From an uncultured Eubacteriales bacterium (GTDB lineage Bacteria > Bacillota > Clostridia > UBA1381 > UBA9506): a DNA stretch of 26,649 nt. The notes under the pieces were generated by a model, which saw nothing but the letters and a program-made list of their open reading frames with translations, was not told the DNA's origin and ran no database searches. The position numbers and the translations under genes were made by a program. Positions 16,410 through 25,432 of this stretch are shown piece after piece. Numbering within the stretch: position 1 is the first letter of the stretch; every line of letters begins with the position of its first letter. Where the stretch lies: assembly GCA_900545185.1 (NCBI GenBank), contig UQYH01000018.1, forward strand, positions 1 through 26,649. The letters run 5' to 3'.

Positions 16410-17288
16410 ATGCATGAAACGATCTGGCGCAAGCTGTTTGTGGTTATAAATTCTGTGTTTATGCTGTTTATGATTGTGATATGCTTGTATCCTATGTTGT
16501 ATGTGGTGTTCGTATCCTTAAGTGATTCCAATTTGTTTGCGCAGTATACGGGTTTTTTATATAAACCGCTTGGGTTTTGTTTGGATTCTTATGCTGCGGT
16601 ATTAAAAAACCCAATGATTGGCATTGGCTACTTAAATACCATATTTATTGTTGTGGTCGGTGTATCATTAAACATTATTCTAACCGTTTTTGGCGCGTAT
16701 TTTTTATCTCGTAGAGATATTGTGGTTAAGAATGCCGTTATGGGAATCATTGTGTTTACAATGTTCTTTTCCGGTGGCATGATCCCGACTTACTTAACGG
16801 TGCAAAATCTTCATTTGACAAACACCCTGTGGGCGCTGATTTTGCCAAGTGCCATCAGCACCTATAATTTGATTATTATGCGTACCTCCTTTACTGCCTT
16901 GCCGATTAGTCTGGATGAGGCAGCCACTATAGACGGAGCGGGACATTTCAGAAAGCTATTTTATGTTATTTTGCCTCTTTCAAAGGCAATTGTGGCGGTT
17001 ATGGTGCTTTTTTATGGTGTAGGACACTGGAATTCGTGGTTTAACGCGGCGATTTATTTGAATGATAAATCACTGTATCCGCTTCAGCTGGTTTTGCGTG
17101 AAATTTTGCTTCAGAACGATTCGCAAAACATGTTGCAGGGGGCAGGCAATGTTGAGGACAGCATGAAAATTGCGGAAACGATTAAATATGCGGTAATTGT
17201 TGTGGCAACGGTTCCGATTTTGACTGTATATCCGTTTTTGCAAAAGTATTTTGTTAAGGGTGTAATGGTTGGAGCTTTAAAAGGGTAG
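16410..17288 (+). CDS. ABC sugar permease, LplC/YtcP-like
   Basis: A 292-residue second permease subunit, starting 12 bases after the previous stop with GGGGGGAAA as ribosome site. It has about six membrane segments and the EAA loop EAATIDGAGHFRKLFYVILPLS around residue 170. The C-terminus FVKGVMVGALKG is typical of this subfamily. It pairs with the permease encoded just upstream; ATP hydrolysis must come from a shared MsmX-type ATPase encoded elsewhere, as known for the Bacillus counterparts. Confidence 0.93.
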   Translation: MHETIWRKLFVVINSVFMLFMIVICLYPMLYVVFVSLSDSNLFAQYTGFLYKPLGFCLDSYAAVLKNPMIGIGYLNTIFIVVVGVSLNIILTVFGAYFLSRRDIVVKNAVMGIIVFTMFFSGGMIPTYLTVQNLHLTNTLWALILPSAISTYNLIIMRTSFTALPISLDEAATIDGAGHFRKLFYVILPLSKAIVAVMVLFYGVGHWNSWFNAAIYLNDKSLYPLQLVLREILLQNDSQNMLQGAGNVEDSMKIAETIKYAVIVVATVPILTVYPFLQKYFVKGVMVGALKG

Positions 17289-17344
17289 TTGTGGTATAGA
17301 AACTCTTTTAAAACTACATGAATGATTTAGAGGGGAGTTTTATT

Positions 17345-19990
17345 GTGAAGCATAGATTTCAAAAAATTGTCGGAGCTTTTTTGTGTTTTCTAATCATTAC
17401 GACAGTAACGGTATGGCCTTTTGCAAAGGAGGAAGCGGAGAGCACATCTGAAGCGTTGCCGCAAACAGACATGTTTGCAGCACTCGGCATATGGAATTCA
17501 AATTTAAAGGAAACACAAAGCGATTATCTTTTGAGAGGACGATTTGCCGATATGCTGGCCGGCTTGATGGGGATTCGGCTGACAAAAACGAACTCGATAG
17601 ACAATCCCTATCTGGATGTAAAGGCAGACAGCCCATATGCGTTTGCGGTGTATGCACTAAAAGACTGCGGCTTAATGGAAGGTGTTAATCCCTATCAGTT
17701 TCAGCCGGATACGGCTATTTTGTATGCAGATGCTGTAAAGGTGTTGTTAAGTGCCATGGGGTATCAAACTTATGTGGAACGATTTGGCGACGGCGCGGGT
17801 ACAGTTATGGCGGTGGGAGCAAAGATACGGCTGACGAAGGGCCTTACTGCAGAAGCGGACAAGCCATTATCCATAGAAAATGCCTTTAAGCTTTTTGAAA
17901 ATGCACTGGATACAGCCATTGCTGAGGTCGGCTTCGTTTCGGAGGAGGGGTATGTCGTTCATTCTGAGAATCGCAAAACGTTGCTTTCGCAGTATCGGGA
18001 TATATATAAAGTCAGCGGAAAAGTATCGGACAACGGGTACACAGCCTTATCAAAGGCCAGTGCTGTCGGTGATGGGCAGCTTGTTGTTGATGATATAGTT
18101 TATCAAAAGGCTTCGGAGCAGGACTATAGATATCTAGGCATGGAAACGGAGATTTATTATCGTGACCGTGGCACCGAAAGGGAAATTGTATATATCCACC
18201 CGACCGACCGAAACGATGTTTTGCACATTGCGTATGATGATTTTTCTGAAGCAAAGCTTGGTTCACACGTTTCGTATTTTGAGGAGGACGGCGACAGAAA
18301 AAAGGTTACATTGTCACGCTACGCAAATATTTTGTGGAACGGCATTGCATATCCTGAGGCATTAAACAGTGATTTTAAGTTACATTACGGCAGCCTGGAG
18401 CTGATAGACAATGATGCGGATGGCAGCTATGATGTTATCTCGGTTCATAGCGTGAAAAATCTGGTGGTGGCGGCGGTTGATGAAGTGAATCGCATTGTTT
18501 ACAACAAATACGAAACAGAAATGAGACTGGAGGATTTTGGCACGGTTATTTGTGCCGATTTTACGGGTATAGGCGTCATAAACGCAGGGGATATTTTATC
18601 CTGTGAGCCTTCAAGGGACAACAAGCTGATTATTTTGCGCCTGACACGGCAAAGTGTCTCCGGCGTTTTAAATGCTGTTTCGCACGTTGCCACAACGAAA
18701 GATACGGAGCTTATGATTGGCGATGATAACTATCGGTTGTCCTTTGATTTTGCGGCGGCCATTGACAACGGCATGACCGACAGGGACATTTTTGTTATAG
18801 GCTCTGCCTGTAAGGTATTTTTAGATGCCTTTGGCCAGGTTGCCGATGTTCAGGCGGCGCAGGGCGACAGCTATGCCGTGCTGACAAAAGTGGGTAAGCC
18901 GGAGAGCGTTTTGGATGAATCGCACACATTGCTGCGACTTTTTATGCCCAACGGTACGTTTGTTACGGCGGTTACCGCCCAAAAAATAGAGATTGACGGC
19001 ACCAAAGGTTATTCGGGTAAGGATTTATATGAGTATGACGGTCTCTATCAAACGAAAGCGGATGGAACAAAAGTTTTTTTGCCGCAGCTGGTTAAGTGTC
19101 GATTTAATGAAGTCGGCTCAGTTAACCGACTTGAAACGGCAAAATCAAGCGGCTTGTATGGTTACAATAAAAACGATTTCAGCCTGGATTACGATAAGAC
19201 GGACGCTTTTTATAAAAAGGGTGGCGCAAGCTTTGACGGTACCTACACCATATCGAATAATACCGTCATTATGAACATTCCGCCTGCCGACAGTATATCG
19301 GACGAGGAAGCATTTTCAATCGGCAAAATTTCACAATTTACGGACGGCAGTACTTATCATGTAAAGTTGTATGATGCGGATGCAACACTGTCGGCTAAAA
19401 TATGTGTTTTTGAATCAGGCAATAAAACGGACGACTATACAGATAGCTTTCTTTTGGTGGACAGAATTGCAAAGGCATTGGATGATGACGGTGTTCCGGG
19501 CACACGAGTGTATGGCTGCTATGATGGGAATTATGTTAACTTTATGGAGAAAGAAAGCGGCGTTTTGCCGTCTGATGTCAAGCAGGGCGACCTTTTACGA
19601 ATCTCCTTAGACTACAAAAACCGCATTACCGACACCCAAAGAATTGTTTCGCTTGCCGATAAACCGAATACCTTTATCGGCGGCGACCATCTTATCGGCG
19701 GCGAATTTGTCTCGGTTTTCGGCTATTTGTATGGGAAATCCCTTTCGGCAGTTTCCACAATTACGCTTTCCGATGGCACACCGACCCTGACGGCTCATCC
19801 GATTAACAGCACACCACCCGTTTACATTTTTGACTGCCGCAACAAAAAGGTATCTGCCGGCAAGCTGAGTGATGTGATACCAAACAAAAATATTGCTTCC
19901 GATGGTTCAATTGAATATGATGGCTGCAATATGGTTTATATTTACAGAAGAATGGATTATATTAAAGGGCTTGTTTTGGTAAAATATTAG
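17345..19990 (+). CDS. Large exported SLH-like surface protein of unknown function
   Basis: An 881-residue protein with a signal peptide (about 1-30). The GTG at 17345 is chosen because AGGGGAG (17331-17337) lies seven bases upstream; the in-frame ATG at 17318 has no ribosome site. Residues ~40-200 look like two or three degenerate SLH repeats (LLRGRFADMLAGLMG, YAFAVYALKDCGLMEG). The remaining ~650 residues are beta-rich with several small barrel-like stretches (VVAAVDEVNRIVYNKYE, GDILSCEPSRDN) and no recognised enzyme motif. It sits between the permeases and the regulator, in the same operon and strand. A role in cell-surface anchoring or glycan handling is likely from context only. I do not recognise the C-terminal part. 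Confidence 0.68.
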   Translation: MKHRFQKIVGAFLCFLIITTVTVWPFAKEEAESTSEALPQTDMFAALGIWNSNLKETQSDYLLRGRFADMLAGLMGIRLTKTNSIDNPYLDVKADSPYAFAVYALKDCGLMEGVNPYQFQPDTAILYADAVKVLLSAMGYQTYVERFGDGAGTVMAVGAKIRLTKGLTAEADKPLSIENAFKLFENALDTAIAEVGFVSEEGYVVHSENRKTLLSQYRDIYKVSGKVSDNGYTALSKASAVGDGQLVVDDIVYQKASEQDYRYLGMETEIYYRDRGTEREIVYIHPTDRNDVLHIAYDDFSEAKLGSHVSYFEEDGDRKKVTLSRYANILWNGIAYPEALNSDFKLHYGSLELIDNDADGSYDVISVHSVKNLVVAAVDEVNRIVYNKYETEMRLEDFGTVICADFTGIGVINAGDILSCEPSRDNKLIILRLTRQSVSGVLNAVSHVATTKDTELMIGDDNYRLSFDFAAAIDNGMTDRDIFVIGSACKVFLDAFGQVADVQAAQGDSYAVLTKVGKPESVLDESHTLLRLFMPNGTFVTAVTAQKIEIDGTKGYSGKDLYEYDGLYQTKADGTKVFLPQLVKCRFNEVGSVNRLETAKSSGLYGYNKNDFSLDYDKTDAFYKKGGASFDGTYTISNNTVIMNIPPADSISDEEAFSIGKISQFTDGSTYHVKLYDADATLSAKICVFESGNKTDDYTDSFLLVDRIAKALDDDGVPGTRVYGCYDGNYVNFMEKESGVLPSDVKQGDLLRISLDYKNRITDTQRIVSLADKPNTFIGGDHLIGGEFVSVFGYLYGKSLSAVSTITLSDGTPTLTAHPINSTPPVYIFDCRNKKVSAGKLSDVIPNKNIASDGSIEYDGCNMVYIYRRMDYIKGLVLVKY

Positions 19991-20020
19991 TCGGTATCCA
20001 TGTAAACGGAGGGATTTAAC

Positions 20021-22378
20021 GTGAAATCATGGCGCAAACTGAAGCTGAACGGAAGAATGAAGAAGAAAACGCTTTTTATTTGGGTGGTTTCCTATCTTTT
20101 TATTTTAATGATCCCGCTGATTGGCAGTGTTATGATGACCCGTGCACTGCAAGGGGTGTTTGAGAAGGAAATCAGTAGCAGAAACGTTATGCTGATGGAA
20201 CAAATGAACAAATCTATAGAAGCGTCTTTAAACTCCATTTATAAAACCGCTGCGACAATTAGCGTGGATGAAGACATTAACCGTGTGATAAAAGGTAAAA
20301 CGACGACTGATGACGTTTTAAATAATATTAAAATTGCACAGAAATTAAATCAATATATTTTAACAGATTATAACGGTGGAAATATAGGATATATTGGTAA
20401 CATAGAAAACATTTATATTTACTTTAACAAACGTGATTTTGGCATTGGTAAGAGCAACTTTGGCAATCGGGACAGGATATATGCCGATTATTACGGAGAT
20501 TCCTCCGTAACGGAGCAGGCATGGAAGAATGCAATGGGGGAATATCAATATTTTAAATATCTTCTGACGGAATGCTCAGACGGCAGACGATACATTGATT
20601 TTATATATCAGGGACAGGAGGATAAAGGTCGAGATGTGAATTGCAGTGTCGTTATCCGCATCAGGCAACCGCTTTTTGCCGCCACTATTGATTATTATAA
20701 GCAGCAAAACGGTGGAAAAATTTACATTGTAAGCGCGGAACGCAAGGTGATCGCATCGACGGAAGAGGAGGATGAGCTGCCGTATGCCGTCAATTTTGAT
20801 GGTGCCGAGAATTACATGACAAAACAAAAGGATGATATTGTATTTACCAGTTATTCAAAGACTTCCGGTTGGACGATTGTTTCTGTTGTTCCCAACGGTA
20901 TTTACCGTCAAAAAATACAAATCATTTGGCGTTTTGCTTTTCTTAATGTAATGTGTTGCTTGTTGTTTGGTGTTTTAATGGTTATCTTTTTGGCGCTTAA
21001 AAACTACAAACCCATCAGTAGTTTGGTCAGTATGTGTGAAAACTTTGTTTCATCTGATTCTAATTTTAACGAATACGAGGTTCTGCGCGAAACCATTGCC
21101 GATTTTATTGCGGCAAAAAGCCAACTTATGAGTGTATCGAGGCGAAAGGATGTAGTGCGCAGACACAAAAATTTTGAAATGCTTTTGGAGGGAGCAAGCA
21201 GCGGTATACACCGTTTGCACGAAGTGAATCAAATGCTGGGAACAGAGTTTGAATCTCCGTTTTTTATCTGCGTGATTTTTGAGATTTTTGACAGGGATAT
21301 GTATTATCCGGAGCAGGAAATTGATAACTTTAAAAGGAATGAAGAAATGCAGTTTATTATGAAGAATATTTTAGAGGAGATTTTTTGTGATGAGCTTGGT
21401 TGCACGCTGATTGATTATCATAGCTTAAACTGTGTGGGCCTTATTTCGGTGGAGCATGACTGCTTGAAGGAATGGGATAAAAGAGTGGAGGAGATTATTC
21501 GGCGTGGCAAAACATTTATAAGAGAAAATTTTGGATTTAGCTATTCGGCCGTTGTATCAGCACTGCACGAGCATGTGTCCGAAATTAATCAGGCATATGA
21601 AGAAGCACGACAAATGCTGAAATACAAGGCATTTATATTAAAAAACAATGTTTTGTTCTATGCCGATTTTCAGGACAGCTTTCATAAAGAAAAGGTTGGC
21701 CTAGGACAGGAACGACTGTTGAAACAAATGATTTCGGTCGGGGACTTTGAAAATGCTTCTGCCATTGTGCATAACCTTTTATCCGGAAGTGAACAGTCCG
21801 GCAATCCGGCGGCTATGCAACGGATTGCAACCGATTTGACGGGCATTATGCTTTCGTGTATTTATGAAGCTAGAGAACAGCAAAATGATGAAAATTTGTA
21901 TGATGACTATTCAACAGGAATTAAAAGTATTTTGCGAAGTGACGAGTCAGACGGCTTTGAGGTGTGTTATTTAGGGTGGTTGCAGGAGATATGCCGTGAT
22001 AAGCCCCTGATGCCAGAAGAAAATAACGCTCCGAAGGCAGATACCCTAAAACGAAAAATGATAAAAGAAGTAAAACGTTTTGTCGGCAGTGAATTGGCAA
22101 ACAGCAACTTAAGTATTGTGATGATTGGCGAGCATGTAAACGCGTCTCCTTATTATTTGTCTATGGTCTTTAAAAAGGAAGTTGGTGAATCGTTGCCAAA
22201 CTATATACAAAGGCTGCGTGTTGAGAAAGCAAAAGCGCTGCTTTTGCAAACAGACGATACAATAGATATGATTGTGGAAAAGGTAGGTTTTACTTCAAAA
22301 CGAACCTTTATGCGTGCGTTTTCCAAACTAGAGGGTGTTACACCCGGAAAATATAAAACTAACATACCAAAGGAGTAG
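20021..22378 (+). CDS. Membrane-anchored AraC-family regulator (YesS/YtdP-like)
   Basis: A 785-residue one-protein receptor and transcription factor. A first membrane segment (about 20-42) is followed by an extracellular Cache-like sensor (about 45-295), a second membrane segment (about 300-326), a cytoplasmic linker, and a C-terminal AraC double helix-turn-helix (about 690-780) containing GEHVNASPYYLSMVFKKEVG and the family signature around VGFTSKRTFMRAFSK. The start is GTG at 20021 with CGGAGGGA upstream. YesS and YtdP of Bacillus subtilis have this architecture and are encoded beside rhamnogalacturonan genes. It is encoded inside the transport operon, so it probably senses the imported glycan outside the membrane and activates this locus; that link is inference. 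Confidence 0.92.
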   Translation: MKSWRKLKLNGRMKKKTLFIWVVSYLFILMIPLIGSVMMTRALQGVFEKEISSRNVMLMEQMNKSIEASLNSIYKTAATISVDEDINRVIKGKTTTDDVLNNIKIAQKLNQYILTDYNGGNIGYIGNIENIYIYFNKRDFGIGKSNFGNRDRIYADYYGDSSVTEQAWKNAMGEYQYFKYLLTECSDGRRYIDFIYQGQEDKGRDVNCSVVIRIRQPLFAATIDYYKQQNGGKIYIVSAERKVIASTEEEDELPYAVNFDGAENYMTKQKDDIVFTSYSKTSGWTIVSVVPNGIYRQKIQIIWRFAFLNVMCCLLFGVLMVIFLALKNYKPISSLVSMCENFVSSDSNFNEYEVLRETIADFIAAKSQLMSVSRRKDVVRRHKNFEMLLEGASSGIHRLHEVNQMLGTEFESPFFICVIFEIFDRDMYYPEQEIDNFKRNEEMQFIMKNILEEIFCDELGCTLIDYHSLNCVGLISVEHDCLKEWDKRVEEIIRRGKTFIRENFGFSYSAVVSALHEHVSEINQAYEEARQMLKYKAFILKNNVLFYADFQDSFHKEKVGLGQERLLKQMISVGDFENASAIVHNLLSGSEQSGNPAAMQRIATDLTGIMLSCIYEAREQQNDENLYDDYSTGIKSILRSDESDGFEVCYLGWLQEICRDKPLMPEENNAPKADTLKRKMIKEVKRFVGSELANSNLSIVMIGEHVNASPYYLSMVFKKEVGESLPNYIQRLRVEKAKALLLQTDDTIDMIVEKVGFTSKRTFMRAFSKLEGVTPGKYKTNIPKE

Positions 22379-22385
22379 AAGGACA

Positions 22386-23492
22386 ATGAGTAAACTGAAA
22401 GTAGGATTATTAGGCTGCGGAGCTATCAGTGATGCGTATTTAAAAGGCGCTAAGGAAGTCTTTTATGATGAATTCGAAATTGTTTCGTGCGCAGATGTTA
22501 TTATGGAACGTGCAAAAAGTAAGGCTTTGGAATATGATATTCCCAAGGCCTATACGCCCGAAGAGCTTTTAAAGGATGACGAGGTTGATTTGGTCATTAA
22601 CATTACGGTGCCGATGATTCATGAAGAATTGACGCTTAAATGTTTGGAGGCAGGCAAACACGTATATTCGGAAAAACCACTTGCCGTGACCAGAGAAGGC
22701 GTTAAAAAAATTATGGATAAGGCGAAGGAAAAGGGTCTGCGCGTGGGTTGTGCGCCGGATACCTTTATGAGCGCGCCAATGCAGACTGCAAAGAAAATGG
22801 TTGAGGACGGCTGGATTGGCGAAATTGTCGGCGTTACGGCAATGTGCCCGATGCGCGGCAACGAATTTTGGCGGCCTGATCCAGACTTTTTCTACAAAAA
22901 GGGTGCAGGCCCTATGCTGGATATGGGCGCTTACTATCTGAATACACTGGTCAGCATTATTGGGTGCATTAAAAGTGTATCTGCCGAGGCGAGAATTACG
23001 TTTGACACAAGAACAATTAAAGTACCGCCGAGACGGGGTGAAAAAATAGAGGTAGAAATTCCCACATTTGTTTCGGGCGTTATGCAATTTGAAAACGGAG
23101 CAATCGGAACCCTGATCAATTCGTTTGATATATGGAAATCTAAAATGCCTTACATAGAAATTTACGGTGCCAAGGGTACACTGGTATTGCCTGATCCAAA
23201 TTTTTACTATGGCGATGTGCTCATGACAAGATATGGCAACAACGAGTGGGAGGTTTGCCCGCAACTGAATGAATATGCAAATTATATGAGAGGCGCGGCG
23301 GTTGCTGATATTGCGCTGTGCCTTAAAACCGGCGAAAATCATCGTGCAGGGATTGAACTGGCAAACCATGTTACCGATGTTATGCTTTCGTTTGAAGAAG
23401 CGGCGGCAGCAGGGACAAGAAAAGAAATTACAACACGCTGTGAAAAACCGGCGGGACTTTGGGAAAGGGATGACACAATATTATGGAGATAG
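22386..23492 (+). CDS. Gfo/Idh/MocA-family NAD(P)-dependent oxidoreductase
   Basis: A 368-residue cytoplasmic enzyme. The Rossmann fingerprint GLLGCGAISDAY lies at the N-terminus and the family's EKP motif (SEKPLAV) near residue 95; the C-terminal half is the Gfo/Idh/MocA alpha/beta domain. The ATG at 22386 follows AGAAGGA, and the coding sequence begins eight bases after the regulator's stop. Members oxidise or reduce hydroxyls on sugars, uronates, inositols or glycosides. YteT, a member of this family, is encoded in the Bacillus subtilis pectin-derived oligosaccharide cluster. The substrate cannot be read from the sequence, but overlap with the TIM-barrel gene suggests consecutive steps. 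Confidence 0.9.
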   Translation: MSKLKVGLLGCGAISDAYLKGAKEVFYDEFEIVSCADVIMERAKSKALEYDIPKAYTPEELLKDDEVDLVINITVPMIHEELTLKCLEAGKHVYSEKPLAVTREGVKKIMDKAKEKGLRVGCAPDTFMSAPMQTAKKMVEDGWIGEIVGVTAMCPMRGNEFWRPDPDFFYKKGAGPMLDMGAYYLNTLVSIIGCIKSVSAEARITFDTRTIKVPPRRGEKIEVEIPTFVSGVMQFENGAIGTLINSFDIWKSKMPYIEIYGAKGTLVLPDPNFYYGDVLMTRYGNNEWEVCPQLNEYANYMRGAAVADIALCLKTGENHRAGIELANHVTDVMLSFEEAAAAGTRKEITTRCEKPAGLWERDDTILWR

Positions 23493-24316
23493 GATGCAGT
23501 ACAGTATTATTTAGGGAGTTTGAATTGGAGCGTGCGTTTGACGCGATTCGGAGCATTGGTTACGAATATACGGAGACGCAGGGCGTAGGGCCGTGGTGCC
23601 AGCATGTTGATATTTTTTCGACGGACCCCGTACAATTTGCAGAGCTTGCGAAGAGCTACGGTTTTAAAAAAGTAACGGCGTTATGGATGCCGAATGGTAA
23701 TTTAATTGCAAATGAAGATGGTGTTTCTTCTGCAATTCGTGCCATTGAGTGGGCATCGGCGGCCGGTATTCCGGTTGTGAATACCGGAGACGGCTTTAAA
23801 GATGACAGCTTGGCGGATGAGGAAGCTTACAAAATATTAGGCGATAAATTGAGCGGCATTTTAGATGCTACGGCGCAGTTTTCTACGCAGCTTGCCATTG
23901 AACCGCACGGAAGTTTTTCGCTGAGTCTTGACGGACTGAAGCGGATTATGTCGCTTTCGGACTCGCCGAGGCTGGGCATTAATTACGATGCGGCAAACAT
24001 CTACCGCGCCGGCTATGTGGAAAGCAGTCATGGAAAATCCGCATGGAAAAGCGCAGGCAACCGGGAAGATGAAGCAGCGGTGCTGGAAGCGGTCATGGAT
24101 AAGGTGGTGCATTTCCACGCGAAGGATATGAATGATGAACAGCAGTGCGTGGCGCTGGGTCGGGGCAATGTAAAGCTGAAGGAATGCTTGGGCATTTTAA
24201 AGAATCACAACTATAACGGTGCTGTATCTGTGGAGACCGAGGGCGGTTATAGTTTTGAAGATACGGTTACATTGGCAAGGGAAAGCTATGAGTATCTGGT
24301 AAAGGAGCTGAGATAA
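23483..24316 (+). CDS. TIM-barrel sugar isomerase/epimerase (xylose-isomerase-like)
   Basis: A 277-residue protein of the sugar phosphate isomerase/epimerase family. Likely metal ligands and acid-base residues are Glu140 (AIEPHG), Asp169 (NYDAANIY), His212 (HFHAKD) and Glu251 (SVETEGGYS). Its ATG overlaps the end of the oxidoreductase gene by ten bases, pointing to translational coupling. Family members epimerise or isomerise sugars, and some act on 3-keto sugars made by Gfo/Idh/MocA partners, including eliminating cleavage of glycosides. The exact reaction is unknown here. Confidence 0.85.
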   Translation: MEIGCSTVLFREFELERAFDAIRSIGYEYTETQGVGPWCQHVDIFSTDPVQFAELAKSYGFKKVTALWMPNGNLIANEDGVSSAIRAIEWASAAGIPVVNTGDGFKDDSLADEEAYKILGDKLSGILDATAQFSTQLAIEPHGSFSLSLDGLKRIMSLSDSPRLGINYDAANIYRAGYVESSHGKSAWKSAGNREDEAAVLEAVMDKVVHFHAKDMNDEQQCVALGRGNVKLKECLGILKNHNYNGAVSVETEGGYSFEDTVTLARESYEYLVKELR

Positions 24317-24319
24317 CCA

Positions 24320-25324
24320 GTGCATGAAAAATATGTAAGGCTGGTTGCCGACCGTATGATACAACCCGGTGCAACCGACTGGGGCATGAACATTGAATGT
24401 TTCGACTGGGCACCAGGGGTTGGACTTTATGGTATTTTTAGTGCCTATCAAAAGACCGGCGATGAAAAGTATTTAAATTTTTTAGAGGGCTGGACGAAAA
24501 GGCATATTGATGAAGCGTTTTGCAACAAAACGGTGAACTCTACCGCGCCGCTTTTGACGGTATGTTCTATGTGTGCGGTGCGTCCGAATGAAGCATATGT
24601 AGAGGTGTGCCGCAAAATAGCGAATTATATTATATGCGAGGCGCCTCTTACATCCATTGGCGGCTTGGAGCACACAGTGACCGAGCCAGTGCCTGGTTTT
24701 GCAGAGCAGATGTGGGCGGATACTTTATTTATGGCTTGCATGTTTTTGGTTTCATTTGGTAAACTGACTGATGAACAGAAATACATAGACTTTGCCGTTC
24801 GGCAAATGGTTTTGCATCACAAGGTTTTACGAAGTGAGGACGGTTTGTATTATCACGGCTACAACGGTGTGACCAAGGATCATATGAGCGCAGTCAAGTG
24901 GGGCAGAGCCAATGCCTGGATTGTATATGCCACGGCGGCTATTTTAAGCGAAGCATCTGATTTTGCGGAATATGAAGAGATAAAGGGCAATCTGACGGCT
25001 CAGATTCATGCACTGGAAAAAGTGCAAAGAGAAAACGGAGGATTTGGTACGGTTTTGGATGATGCAAGCTCCTATGTTGAAATTTCAGCAACGGCTGGCA
25101 TTGCGGCCGGGATTCGTTTGGCGGTGCGCACAGGGTTGGTCGACCAGACGGCTCTTTTGTGTGCCGAACGCGCGACTGATGCCGTAATTGACGCAATAGA
25201 GCCGGACGGAACGGTCGGCGGTGTATCCACCGGCACACCGGTTTTGGCATTGGCCGAGGAATATAAACGTGTAAAAATCTTTCCGTCTCTTTATGGGCAA
25301 GGGCTTTCCATTCTGGCGCTTTAA
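24320..25324 (+). CDS. GH105 unsaturated rhamnogalacturonyl/galacturonyl hydrolase (YteR-like)
   Basis: A 334-residue (alpha/alpha)6-barrel enzyme without signal peptide, so cytoplasmic. GH105 enzymes hydrate the double bond of the delta-4,5-unsaturated uronate left by pectin lyases, releasing it from the oligosaccharide. Visible signatures are QMWADTLFMACMFL with the probable catalytic Asp134 (Asp143 in YteR), GLYYHGYNG and WGRANAW. The start is GTG at 24320, three bases after the previous stop; AAGGAG lies at 24302-24307, a somewhat long spacing. It is the last gene of the second operon. This enzyme is the strongest pointer that the imported glycan is a lyase product of pectin or a similar uronan. 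Confidence 0.92.
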   Translation: MHEKYVRLVADRMIQPGATDWGMNIECFDWAPGVGLYGIFSAYQKTGDEKYLNFLEGWTKRHIDEAFCNKTVNSTAPLLTVCSMCAVRPNEAYVEVCRKIANYIICEAPLTSIGGLEHTVTEPVPGFAEQMWADTLFMACMFLVSFGKLTDEQKYIDFAVRQMVLHHKVLRSEDGLYYHGYNGVTKDHMSAVKWGRANAWIVYATAAILSEASDFAEYEEIKGNLTAQIHALEKVQRENGGFGTVLDDASSYVEISATAGIAAGIRLAVRTGLVDQTALLCAERATDAVIDAIEPDGTVGGVSTGTPVLALAEEYKRVKIFPSLYGQGLSILAL

Positions 25325-25336
25325 AGGGTCTTGCAA

Positions 25337-25380
25337 GCCTTCGGTTTCCGCCGACTTTTTGCCGGAAGCCGAAGGCTTTT
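25337..25380 (+). terminator. Intrinsic terminator of the second operon
   Basis: GCCTTCGGTTTCCG (25337-25350) pairs with CGGAAGCCGAAGGC (25363-25376) over 14 positions with one G-T pair, loop of 12 bases, followed by TTTT. It begins 12 bases after the GH105 stop codon. It separates the operon from the MFS gene, though the short U-tract may allow read-through. Confidence 0.85.
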
Positions 25381-25432
25381 ACGTGATGCCATATGTAAAT
25401 TTGATTCATAATGATAGAGGGGAATTTTTGTT

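Noticed and set aside
22569..23369. Minus-strand 266-codon open frame
   Set aside because: It is antisense to the well-supported Gfo/Idh/MocA gene, with an unnatural His/Cys/Arg-rich composition; it is a codon-usage shadow.
25407..25412. CATAAT as a promoter for the MFS gene
   Set aside because: No -35 at proper distance, and a start there would fall almost on the ribosome site.
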